Origin: Pseudomonas sp. ERMR1:02
GTDB lineage: Bacteria; Pseudomonadota; Gammaproteobacteria; Pseudomonadales; Pseudomonadaceae
Direction of reading: 5' to 3'
DNA: 64,000 nucleotides
Assembly (NCBI RefSeq): GCF_002277815.1
Contig: NZ_NKJI01000015.1
Coordinates: 1 to 64,000, forward strand
A model generated the notes under the pieces. It was not told where the DNA came from. It saw only the letters and a program-made list of their open reading frames with translations, and did not search any database. Positions 56,001 to 63,407 of this stretch are shown here, piece by piece (position 1 is the first letter of the stretch; each line of letters opens with the position of its first letter). Made by a program: the position numbers and the translations under genes.

Positions 56001-56713
56001 CCGAGCAGGGCAAACCGCCGATGGCCACGGTCATGGACATTGATGTGGTGGTGGGTGATGAAAAACTGAGTTTTGCCGGGTTTGGTCTTACGGCGAACCT
56101 GAAGGGGCATGTGCACATCGGCGACAACCTGGATACCCGCGGCGAACTCTGGCTCAACGATGGGCGTTATCGTGCCTACGGCCAGCGCCTGACGGTGCGT
56201 CGTGCACGTCTGCTGTTTGCAGGTCCCATCGACCAGCCGTATCTGGATATCGAAGCCGTCCGCCAGACCGACGACGTGATTGCCGGGATTCGCTTGAGCG
56301 GCAGCGCCGAGCAACCGACCACACAGATCTTCTCCGAACCGGCCATGAGCCAGGAGCAGGCGTTGTCCTACCTGGTATTGGGACGTCCGCTGAGCACCAA
56401 CGGCGAGGACAACAACATGCTCGCCCAGGCGGCACTCGGGTTGGGTCTGATGGGCAGTTCCGGGGTGACCGGCGGCCTGGCGAAGAACCTGGGCATCGAG
56501 GATTTCCAGCTCGATACCCAGGGCAGCGGCAACACCACCAGCGTGGTCGCCAGCGGCAACCTCTCCGAGAAGCTCAGCCTGCGCTATGGCGTCGGCGTGT
56601 TTGAACCGGCGAACACCATTGCCTTGCGCTACAAGCTGAGCAAAAAAGTCTACCTCGAAGCCGCTGGCGGCGTGGCCAGTTCGCTGGACATCTTCTACAA
56701 GCGGGATTTCTAA
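53024..56713 (+). CDS. tamB: TamB, periplasm-spanning translocation factor
   Basis: 1229 aa inner-membrane-anchored AsmA-like beta-helical tube. The N-terminus has one membrane helix (LTITLLAILALLMLVLLTLATVLGTTNG). A very long beta-repeat region of the sort 'LNLDATLDSAQRAKIDLKGSGIQAGD' follows. The C-terminal DUF490 domain (QALSYLVLGRPLSTNGEDNN, SLRYGVGVFEPANTIALRYKLSKKVYLEAAGGVASSLDIFYKRDF) is the diagnostic TamB end. It starts on GTG at 53024, with a 4-nt overlap with tamA. Works with TamA. Confidence 0.95.
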   Translation: MKPGFVKRGLTITLLAILALLMLVLLTLATVLGTTNGSRWALGFVPGLSLENFQGHLGGQWSADHVLWQQDSSRVELNKVIFAWSPLCLTRMTLCIEQLKADQVSLQFPPSAEEASSGPISLPDLQLPVALELGDVQVGSLLFNGSEQFKGLQLAAHWTVNGLQIDSLKLQRDELSLNLSGLLQPTGNWPLKAEGKLTLPAPGTEPWALALTVDGDLLKTLNLKADSSGYLNGQLTGELQPLVEHLPAKVRITADGFKPSADLPDTLQLNQLELTGDGDLKNGYQLLGKATLPAEQGPVALLLQGKVDANGAQIAALDLTANDKQSLKLTGLLDWSKGLSAEAKVDWLDFPWHRLYPLIDEPEVALRNFKGEVSYTDGKYLGHFDAALDGPAGAFSLTSPFAGDLTKIYLQQIQLTAGQGKAEGHLNLQFADGVAWDTALDLSAINPAYWVAELPGILAGPLRSKGELKNEKFSLTADLDLKGKLRGQPAVLQAKADGAGEQWNLNALQIRLGDNSINGKGSLQQKLAGQIDIKLPRLAQLWPQLRGQINGRVDVAGTLKAPQGKLGLQGTQLAFADNRLQSLNLDATLDSAQRAKIDLKGSGIQAGDTSLGTLTASGQGDIKNQKLSLDLQGPKLKLALGLEGALDKGSWRGRLASGDIQAGGQDWKLQGPAKLERLADGKINFGAHCWMSGPASLCGEDQRLMPEPKLRYHLKQFPIDSLAQWLPKDFAWQGRLNADVQLDVPASGPNGQISIDASGGTLRVKEKDQWLEFPYQTLKLTSKLTPKRIDTDLNFVGGKLGELMVQTQINPLPKNKPLTGSFRLSGLDLSVARPFVPMVEKLTGRLNGSGTIAGTLLAPQVNGNLLLSDGEVSGPELPLEIQALQLRAVIAGETVQLNGDWKSGKTGQGSLNGNIAWGQALVVDLALKGSQLPVTVEPYAKLEVAPDLKISIKDDKLAVAGKVLVPKGDITIRELPPSTVKVSGDTVIVGQQTEQGKPPMATVMDIDVVVGDEKLSFAGFGLTANLKGHVHIGDNLDTRGELWLNDGRYRAYGQRLTVRRARLLFAGPIDQPYLDIEAVRQTDDVIAGIRLSGSAEQPTTQIFSEPAMSQEQALSYLVLGRPLSTNGEDNNMLAQAALGLGLMGSSGVTGGLAKNLGIEDFQLDTQGSGNTTSVVASGNLSEKLSLRYGVGVFEPANTIALRYKLSKKVYLEAAGGVASSLDIFYKRDF

Positions 56714-56743
56714 GTCCCGCTCTTTCCAAAACCGAGTCGCGGC

Positions 56744-56810
56744 CTTCGCTGGCAAGCCAGCTCCTACAGGTCCGTGTGATCCCTGTAGGAGCTGGCTTGC
56801 CAGCGAAGGC
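56744..56810. repeat. REP palindrome pair
   Basis: CCTTCGCTGGCAAGCCAGCTCC ... GGAGCTGGCTTGCCAGCGAAGG, a compact REP pair with a short spacer, different arm sequence from the other REPs. Confidence 0.85.
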
Positions 56811-56853
56811 GTCCGCGTTGCCGCCACAAATCCCGACACCATTGGTCAACTAT

Positions 56854-56869
56854 TTAGCAAGCATGCTAA
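56854..56869. promoter_or_regulatory. Palindrome TTAGCA-AGCA-TGCTAA before marR
   Basis: A MarR-like dyad with 6-bp arms lying about 10 bp upstream of the predicted -35. It may be a third operator or a site for another regulator. Confidence 0.45.
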
Positions 56870-56877
56870 CTATTACG

Positions 56878-56906
56878 TTGACATTCGCTGCCTAGGCAGT
56901 AACATC
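56878..56906 (+). promoter_or_regulatory. Promoter of the efflux operon with embedded operator
   Basis: TTGACA (56878-56883) followed by TAACAT (56900-56905), 16 bp apart. The operator CTGCCTAGGCAG occupies 56888-56899 inside the spacer. Confidence 0.65.
56888..56899. promoter_or_regulatory. MarR operator 1
   Basis: CTGCCTAGGCAG, a perfect 12-bp palindrome between the -35 and -10. Confidence 0.75.
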
Positions 56907-56920
56907 TCGTCATACATTCA

Positions 56921-56932
56921 CTGCCTAGGCAG
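56921..56932. promoter_or_regulatory. MarR operator 2
   Basis: Identical CTGCCTAGGCAG 33 bp (three turns) downstream of operator 1, just before the marR start, so the regulator would repress its own transcript. Confidence 0.75.
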
Positions 56933-56947
56933 CTAACTGGTGATCAG

Positions 56948-57421
56948 ATGAAGCATTTCACCCCAGACGATTTCCACAATTGCCATCTTGGTCTGTTGCT
57001 CGGACGCGCCGCGCTGCTCAAGGACCGGATCATCGATACGCACATGGAACCCCACGGCATCACTGCCGCGCAGTTCAAAGTGCTGATCATCATGGCCCAG
57101 TTCGGCGTCGATTCACCGGGCGAGCTGTGCCGTCACCTGTCCCTGGACAGCGGTTCGATGACCCGCATGCTCGATCGTCTGGAACAGAAAGGTTTTCTCG
57201 CCCGCCAACGCTCCGAAGCGGATCGCCGGCAGGTTCAGCTTGTGTTGACGCAGGAGGGCCAGAAACTGGCCGATCGTCTGCCGCACATCGGTGCCGAAGC
57301 CATGAATGAACTGGCCGGCGGCATCACCCCCGATGAGCTGAAAACACTGGAACAGATCCTGAAGAAAATCTTGGTGGCAGCCGGTGATGCGATCACCTTG
57401 CTGCGGGTAGGTGACAAATGA
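56948..57421 (+). CDS. MarR-family transcriptional regulator of the efflux operon
   Basis: 157 aa winged-helix repressor. The core is ITAAQFKVLIIMAQFGVDSPGELCRHLSLDSGSMTRMLDRLEQKGFLARQRSEADRRQVQLVLTQEGQKLAD, with the DNA-recognition helix and DRR wing typical of MarR/EmrR. Two identical palindromes overlap its promoter. The stop overlaps the outer-membrane factor's start by 4 nt (ATGA), so the operon is likely autoregulated and induced by phenolic or other drugs that the pump removes. Confidence 0.9.
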   Translation: MKHFTPDDFHNCHLGLLLGRAALLKDRIIDTHMEPHGITAAQFKVLIIMAQFGVDSPGELCRHLSLDSGSMTRMLDRLEQKGFLARQRSEADRRQVQLVLTQEGQKLADRLPHIGAEAMNELAGGITPDELKTLEQILKKILVAAGDAITLLRVGDK

Positions 57422-58887
57422 GCAGCAAAACCTTGCGCACCGGCCTGAGCCTGGTGCTGTTGGCCATGAGCCTGGCCGGTTGCGCCAGTTACAGCGGTCT
57501 GAGCACCGAAGGCGTCAGCCTCGATGCGAAAAACCTCAAGGCCGGGCAATCCCTCGGCGGTGTGACGCTGTCGCAGGCCGCCTGGCCGAAAAGCGACTGG
57601 TGGAAAAGCCTCGGCGATCCGCAGCTCGACGGTCTGATCCGCGAAGCCCTGCACGACAGCCCGGACATGCAGATCGCCGACGCCCGCGCCCATCAGGCCA
57701 GCGCCGCCGCATACGCCGCCGATGCCAACCGGATGCCGACCCTCGATGCCAGTGCCGGTGTCAGCCGTTCGCGCCTGGCCCGCGATCAAGACCCGAGTGG
57801 GCAGGGCGACCGGTACGCGACCTTGCGCAGCCTCGGCGCCAGCTTCAACTACAACTTCGATCTCTGGGGCGGTCAGCGTGACGCCTGGGAAGCCGCACTC
57901 GGCCAGGCCCGCGCCGCCGAAGTCGATCAACAGGCCGCGCAGCTGACCTTGTCCGCCGATGTCGCCCGTGCCTACAGCGATCTGGGGCAGGCGCACATCG
58001 TTTATGACCTGTCTGCCGAGGACCTCAAGCGCACCAAACAAATGCTCGACCTGAGCCAGCGTCGCTTGAACTCCGGGATCGACAGCCAGTACCAGTTCCA
58101 GCAGACCGAAAGCCTGGAAGCCACTTCCGAAGCCAATCTGATCGACGCCGAGAAACGCCTGCAAAGCGCGAAAATCGCCCTGGCCGTGCTGCTTGGCAAA
58201 GGCCCGGATCGCGGCAATGAAATCACCCGTCCGCAAATTCTCAAGGCCAGCGCCGTGGCGTTGCCGTCGGTACTGCCGGCCGAGTTGCTCGGTCGTCGTC
58301 CGGATCTGGTGGCCGCGCGCTGGCGGGTCGAGGCAGCGAGCAAAAATATCGACGCCGGCAAAACCCGCTTCTATCCCAACTTGAACCTCAGCGCTGCCGC
58401 CGGTGCCGAATCTTTGTTGGGCGATGCAATGTTCGGTTCGGCGAGTCGCTTCTTCAATATCGCGCCGACCATTTCCCTGCCGATTTTCGACGGTGGCCGC
58501 CTGCGTGCCGACCTCGATTCCCGCGACGCCGATTACGACCTCGCGGTGGCGCAGTACAACAAAAGTCTGGTGAAAGCGCTGGGAGATGTCAGTGACAGCA
58601 TCAACCAGTTGCGTGACATCGGCCGGCAAATCGCTGCCCAGCAGCACGCCACCGACATCGCCCAGGACTCTTACAACACCGTGGTCCAGCGGTACGGTTC
58701 CGGCATCGGTAACTACCTGGACGTGCTCAGCATCGAGCAACAGTTGCTCCAGGCCCAGCGTCAGCTGGCCAACCTGAATGCCGAACAGATCGATCTGTCG
58801 ATCCAACTGATGCAGGCGCTGGGTGGCGGATTTCAGCCTGAGGCCATCGCCTCGGCTAACGCTACTCCAGCCACGCTGACCCACTAA
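57418..58887 (+). CDS. RND/MFS-type outer-membrane efflux factor (NodT-family lipoprotein)
   Basis: 489 aa TolC-like channel. Lipoprotein signal RTGLSLVLLAMSLAGCAS (Cys 22). The OEP repeats include DPQLDGLIREALHDSPDMQIADARAHQASAAAY, the alpha/beta-barrel repeat SQRRLNSGIDSQYQFQQTES..., and the family end GNYLDVLSIEQQLLQAQRQLANLNAEQIDLSIQLMQALGG. NodT-type. Forms the outer channel for the EmrA/EmrB pair. Confidence 0.9.
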   Translation: MSSKTLRTGLSLVLLAMSLAGCASYSGLSTEGVSLDAKNLKAGQSLGGVTLSQAAWPKSDWWKSLGDPQLDGLIREALHDSPDMQIADARAHQASAAAYAADANRMPTLDASAGVSRSRLARDQDPSGQGDRYATLRSLGASFNYNFDLWGGQRDAWEAALGQARAAEVDQQAAQLTLSADVARAYSDLGQAHIVYDLSAEDLKRTKQMLDLSQRRLNSGIDSQYQFQQTESLEATSEANLIDAEKRLQSAKIALAVLLGKGPDRGNEITRPQILKASAVALPSVLPAELLGRRPDLVAARWRVEAASKNIDAGKTRFYPNLNLSAAAGAESLLGDAMFGSASRFFNIAPTISLPIFDGGRLRADLDSRDADYDLAVAQYNKSLVKALGDVSDSINQLRDIGRQIAAQQHATDIAQDSYNTVVQRYGSGIGNYLDVLSIEQQLLQAQRQLANLNAEQIDLSIQLMQALGGGFQPEAIASANATPATLTH

Positions 58888-58902
58888 TTCAAGGTATTTG
58901 TC

Positions 58903-60105
58903 ATGGCCACTGCCGATATAACTCAATCCGCTGAAAACGCTCCAGGCAACCCCAACTCGGGCAAGCGCAAGTTTATGTTGCTGATCCTCGCCGTAGCGGT
59001 CGCACTGAGCGGCGCGGGCGTCTGGGCTTATCATGACTTCTACGGTCGCTGGAGCGAAAGCACCGACGACGCCTACGTCAACGGCAATGTGGTGGAAATC
59101 ACCCCACTGGTCACCGGCACCGTGGTGAGCATTGGCGCCGACGATGGCGATCTGGTCCACGAAGGCCAGGTGCTCGTGAACTTCGACCCCAACGACGCCG
59201 AAATCGGTCTGCAAAATGCCCAGGCGCAACTGGCGCGTACCGTGCGTCAGGTTCGCGGCTTGTACAGCAACGTCGACGGCATGAAAGCCCAGGTCAATGC
59301 CCAGCAAGCTGAAGTGCAGAAAGCCCAGGACAACTTCAATCGCCGGAAAAACCTCGCCGCCGGCGGGGCGATCTCCCAGGAAGAACTGTCCCACGCCCGC
59401 GACGATTTGACCTCGGCGCAGAACGCCCTGGCCAACGCCAAACAGCAACTCAAGACCACCAGCGCTTTGGTGGATGACACCGTGGTGTCGTCCCATCCGG
59501 ACGTGATGGCTGCCGCCGCGCAATTGCGTCAGGCCTACCTGAACAACGCCCGCAGTACCTTGATCGCGCCGGTCACCGGTTACGTGGCCAAACGTACCGT
59601 GCAACTCGGTCAGCGCGTACAGCCTGGCACGGCGCTGATGGCGGTGATCCCGCTGGATCAGCTGTGGATCGACGCCAACTTCAAGGAAACCCAACTGCGT
59701 GACATGCGCATCGGCCAACCGGTGGAGATCGAAACCGACCTCTACGGCAGTAGCGTGAAATACAGCGGCACCATCGACAGCCTCGGCGCCGGTACCGGTA
59801 GCGCGTTTGCCTTGCTGCCAGCGCAGAACGCCACCGGTAACTGGATCAAGATCGTGCAGCGGGTGCCGGTGCGGATTCATGTGAACGCCCAAGAGCTGGC
59901 CAAAAACCCATTGCGGGTCGGCCTGTCGACCGTGGTCGATGTGAATCTGCGCGACCAGAGCGGCCCGGTACTGGCGCAGCAGCCACCGCAGAAGGCTTCG
60001 TTCAGCACCAACATCTATGACAGTCAGTTGGCCGAAGCCGACGCCATGATCACGCAACTGATTCACGACAACAGCGCCGCGGTCAGCAAGACCGCGAACC
60101 GCTGA
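58903..60105 (+). CDS. emrA: EmrA-type membrane fusion protein
   Basis: 400 aa periplasmic adaptor. A single membrane helix near residues 24-42 (LLILAVAVALSGAGVWAYHDFY) is followed by the biotinyl-lipoyl-like half VNGNVVEITPLVTGTVVSIGADDGDLVHEGQVLVNFDPND. Then comes a long alpha-hairpin (QVRGLYSNVDGMKAQVNAQQAEVQKAQDNF) and a beta-barrel (KRTVQLGQRVQPGTALMAVIPLDQLWIDANFKE). It would bridge EmrB and the outer-membrane factor. 15 bp after the previous gene. Confidence 0.92.
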   Translation: MATADITQSAENAPGNPNSGKRKFMLLILAVAVALSGAGVWAYHDFYGRWSESTDDAYVNGNVVEITPLVTGTVVSIGADDGDLVHEGQVLVNFDPNDAEIGLQNAQAQLARTVRQVRGLYSNVDGMKAQVNAQQAEVQKAQDNFNRRKNLAAGGAISQEELSHARDDLTSAQNALANAKQQLKTTSALVDDTVVSSHPDVMAAAAQLRQAYLNNARSTLIAPVTGYVAKRTVQLGQRVQPGTALMAVIPLDQLWIDANFKETQLRDMRIGQPVEIETDLYGSSVKYSGTIDSLGAGTGSAFALLPAQNATGNWIKIVQRVPVRIHVNAQELAKNPLRVGLSTVVDVNLRDQSGPVLAQQPPQKASFSTNIYDSQLAEADAMITQLIHDNSAAVSKTANR

Positions 60106-60114
60106 TACCGGACC

Positions 60115-60204
60115 TTGTGGGAGCGGGCTTGCTCGCGAATGCGGTGTGTCAGTCGCCATAGTGGTATCTGACACACTGCATTCGCGAGCAAGCCCGCTCC
60201 CACA
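60115..60204. repeat. REP palindrome pair
   Basis: TTGTGGGAGCGGGCTTGCTCGC ... GCGAGCAAGCCCGCTCCCACA inside the efflux operon (between emrA and emrB), so it may tune relative expression. Confidence 0.9.
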
Positions 60205-60240
60205 GGGGCAGTTGTGATCTTCTGATTCATAGGATTCGCG

Positions 60241-61772
60241 ATGAGCAATAACGCCTCTTTCAGCCCGCCCAGCCTGGTGCTCAGCACCATCGGCCTGTCG
60301 CTGGCGACCTTCATGCAAGTGCTCGACACCACCATCGCCAACGTGGCGTTGCCGACGATTCCGGCAACCTGGGCGTGAGTTCGGAGCAGGGCACATGGGT
60401 GATCACTTCGTTTGCGGTGAGCAACGCGATTGCGCTGCCGCTGACCGGTTGGCTCAGCCGGCGTTTCGGCGAGGTGAAGTTGTTTGTCTGGGCGACGATA
60501 CTGTTTGTACTGGCCTCGTTCCTGTGCGGGATTTCCACTTCCATGCCTGAGCTGGTGGGCTTCCGGGTCCTGCAAGGGGTGGTGGCGGGGCCGTTGTATC
60601 CGATGACCCAGACGTTGCTGATTGCGGTCTACCCGCCGGCGAAAAGGGGGATGGCCCTGGCGCTATTAGCGATGGTGACGGTGGTGGCGCCGATTGCCGG
60701 GCCAATCCTCGGTGGCTGGATCACCGACAGTTACAGCTGGCCGTGGATCTTCTTCATCAACGTGCCCATTGGCCTGTTTGCCGCGTGGGTGGTCACGCAA
60801 CAGATGAAGAAACGGCCGGTGGTCACCAGTCGCCAGCCCATGGATTACGTCGGCCTGATCGCGTTGATAATCGGCGTCGGTGCGCTGCAGATCGTCCTCG
60901 ACAAAGGCAACGACGCCGACTGGTTCGAATCGAGCTTCATCATTATTGGCACGGCGATCTCGGTGGTCGCCCTGGCGTTCTTCATCATTTGGGAAATGAC
61001 CGATGAGCACCCGGTGGTAAACCTGCGGCTGTTCGCCCACCGCAACTTTCGCTACGGCACCATCGTGTTGATTCTGGGCTACGCCGGGTTCTTCGGGATC
61101 AACCTGATCCTGCCGCAATGGTTGCAGACGCGTCTGGGCTACACCGCAACCTGGGCCGGATTTGCTGTGGCGCCGCTGGGCGTCCTGCCGGTGCTGCTGT
61201 CACCGTTCGTCGGTAAATACGCTCCGCGCTTCGACATGCGGGTGCTGGCGGGCGGGGCTTTCCTGGCCATCGGCCTGAGCTGCTTCATGCGCGCCGGATT
61301 CACCAATGAAGTGGACTTCCAGCACATCGCCATGGTGCAGTTGTTCATGGGCATCGGCGTGGCGCTGTTCTTCATGCCGACCCTGACCATCCTGCTGTCG
61401 GATTTGCCTCCGCACCAGATTGCTGACGGTTCGGGGCTGGCCACGTTCCTGCGGACCCTGGGCGGCAGCTTCGCGGCATCGTTGACCACCTGGATCTGGA
61501 TCCGCCGTGCCGATCAGCACCACGCGTACCTGACCGAAAGCATCACCCGGTTCGATCCGGCAACCCGTGAGGCGTTGACGCATTTGGGCGGGGCAGGGGC
61601 CAAGGCGTACACGCAGCTGGATCAGATGGTGATCAGCCAGGCGTACATCATGTCCACGGTGGACTACTTCACCCTGCTGGGGTGGATGTTCATGGGCTTG
61701 ATATTGATCGTGTGGCTGGCCAAACCGCCGTTTACCGCCAAGGCGGGACCTGCGGCCTCTGCCGGCCACTAA
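60241..61772 (+). pseudogene. emrB: EmrB-type DHA2 drug:H+ antiporter, one apparent base deletion
   Basis: 14-helix MFS drug pump. ATG 60241 gives SLATFMQVLDTTIANVALPTI, then the frame must gain one T after ACGATT (60360) to read SGNLGVSSEQGTWVITSFAVSNA, the conserved motif-C region. The rest is intact (RVLQGVVAGPLYPMTQTLL, GPILGGWITDSYSWPWIFFINVPIG). The total would be 510 aa, as EmrB. The annotated long ORF from 60375 alone lacks the first helix and the catalytic Asp of TM1. Most likely a sequencing error. Confidence 0.88.
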
Positions 61773-61788
61773 GCCAAACACAACCCCC

Positions 61789-61887
61789 TGTAGGAGCGAG
61801 TTCACTCGCGATGGACGTCAACGATAACGCTGGGTGCCTGATACCCCGCGTCGTTCTCAGGTTTATCGCGAGCATGCTCGCTCCTAC
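61789..61887. repeat. REP palindrome pair
   Basis: TGTAGGAGCGAGTTCACTCGCG ... TATCGCGAGCATGCTCGCTCC between convergent emrB and lpxH. Confidence 0.85.
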
Positions 61888-61907
61888 GGGGGTTTTGTAT
61901 TCGGTGG

Positions 61908-62660
61908 TTAGGCTGACGGCGCAGCCAATTGTGGCGGCGGGACGAAATCAAACGGCGCCAACGCAAACCCGTGTTCATCCACCTGCAGCGCCCAGCCCTG
62001 ACGATCCCAATCCCCCAGCACAATGCGCCGGGCCGCCTGATCGCCAAGCTGCAACTTGTGTACGGCCGGGCGGTGGGTGTGACCATGGATCAGGGTATTC
62101 ACGCCGTATTGCTGCATGATCCGCGGAATTTCTTCGGGCGTGACATCGACAATGTCATTGGCCTTCATCTGCGTTTGCGCACGGCTTTCACTGCGCAGCT
62201 TGCGCGCCAGTTTATGCCGCGTGCTTAAAGGCAGATGCCGCAGTATGAACAGCGTAATGGGGTTGCGCAGGTAGCGACGCAGCTTCATGTAGCCGACATC
62301 GCGGGTGCAGAGGCTGTCGCCGTGCATTAACAGCACCGGCTCGCCGTTGAACTGCACGACACTCGGGTCTTTCAACAGGGTGCAGCCGGCCTGTTTGCAG
62401 AAGGCCTGGCCGAGCATGAAATCGCGATTGCCGTGCATCAGAAAAATGGCCGTGCCGCTGTCGCTTAATTCGCGCAGGGCTTGGCAGATGGAGCGCTGGA
62501 AGGGGGTCATGGCGTCGTCGCCAATCCACGCCTCGAAAAAGTCGCCCAGAATGTACAACGCACTCGCCGAGCGGGCGCGTCCGGCGAGCAAATCCAGAAA
62601 CGCCCGGGTTATGTCCGGGCGCTCCTCTTCCAGATGTAAGTCTGAAATCAGCAATATCAC
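61908..62660 (-). CDS. lpxH: UDP-2,3-diacylglucosamine diphosphatase
   Basis: 250 aa Mn-dependent phosphoesterase making lipid X in lipid A synthesis, at the inner-membrane face. Calcineurin-type motifs: ISDLHLEEERPD, GDFFEAWIGDDAM, GNRDFMLGQAF, LMHGDSLCT and INTLIHGHTHRPA-type HGHTH. It starts on GTG in a GTGA overlap with ppiB, an arrangement seen in many pseudomonads. Confidence 0.95.
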   Translation of the reverse strand: MILLISDLHLEEERPDITRAFLDLLAGRARSASALYILGDFFEAWIGDDAMTPFQRSICQALRELSDSGTAIFLMHGNRDFMLGQAFCKQAGCTLLKDPSVVQFNGEPVLLMHGDSLCTRDVGYMKLRRYLRNPITLFILRHLPLSTRHKLARKLRSESRAQTQMKANDIVDVTPEEIPRIMQQYGVNTLIHGHTHRPAVHKLQLGDQAARRIVLGDWDRQGWALQVDEHGFALAPFDFVPPPQLAAPSA

Positions 62661-63160
62661 TCAATGATCTCGGCTTTCTCGATGATCACGTCGTCTGCTG
62701 GTACGTCCTGGTGGCCGGACTTGGAGGTGGTGGCCACGCCTTTGATCTTGTCGACAACGTCGGTGCCGGAAACTACTTTGGCGAATACCGCGTAGCCCCA
62801 GCCCTGAACGTTCTTGCCGCTGTGGTTCAGGAAGCTGTTGTCAGCCACGTTGATGAAGAACTGGGCGGAAGCCGAATGCGGCTCCATGGTGCGGGCCATG
62901 GCGACGGTGTATTTGTCGTTGGAAAGACCGTTGTCAGCTTCGTTCTGGATGCTTGGACGCTTGTCTTTCTTTTCTTTCATGCCTGGCTCGAAACCGCCGC
63001 CCTGGATCATGAAATTACCGATTACACGGTGGAAAACGGTGTTTTCGTAGTGACCGGCTTTGACGTATTCGATGAAGTTGGCAACGGTCAACGGTGCCTT
63101 TTCAGCGTTCAGTTCCAGGACGATGTCGCCATGGTTGGTGGTCAATTTGACTTGGGTCAT
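62657..63160 (-). CDS. ppiB: Peptidyl-prolyl cis-trans isomerase B (cyclophilin)
   Basis: 167 aa cytoplasmic cyclophilin: VANFIEYVKAGHYENTVFHRVIGNFMIQGGGFEPGM, ARTMEPHSASAQFFINVADNSFLNH and GYAVFAKVVSGTDVVDKI. Catalytic Arg (FHRVI) and Gln (QGGG) present. It lies opposite glnS, divergently, and overlaps lpxH by 4 nt. Confidence 0.96.
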   Translation of the reverse strand: MTQVKLTTNHGDIVLELNAEKAPLTVANFIEYVKAGHYENTVFHRVIGNFMIQGGGFEPGMKEKKDKRPSIQNEADNGLSNDKYTVAMARTMEPHSASAQFFINVADNSFLNHSGKNVQGWGYAVFAKVVSGTDVVDKIKGVATTSKSGHQDVPADDVIIEKAEIIE

Positions 63161-63344
63161 GTTGGCTACTCTTTAATGAATTCGTGGGTTTCGGGGCAAC
63201 AAGGCCCTCAACCGTGTTGGTCAGCGTTGACCAAGGAGCGCAGTTTAGCGCGACAGGCGCGAATTTCGAGGCTGTTTTTCATTTGCATCCGATTAAATGC
63301 AGTCGTTTTCGGGCCTGCTCTGTCAGCTGCTTGACGGCATCGGC

Positions 63345-63350
63345 TATGAT
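63345..63350 (+). promoter_or_regulatory. Possible -10 element of glnS
   Basis: TATGAT about 57 bp before the glnS start in the ppiB-glnS divergent gap. The matching -35 is poor, so this is tentative. Confidence 0.3.
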
Positions 63351-63407
63351 AGCGGCTTTGTTTTGTCCGGCCCTTAGCAGGCCATGCACTTGTACGCCAA
63401 GGATCCT

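Noticed and set aside
57235..60396. Very long (1053-codon) minus-strand ORF
   Set aside because: It is the antisense of the outer-membrane factor and emrA, which have clear family motifs; long antisense ORFs are expected at this GC content.
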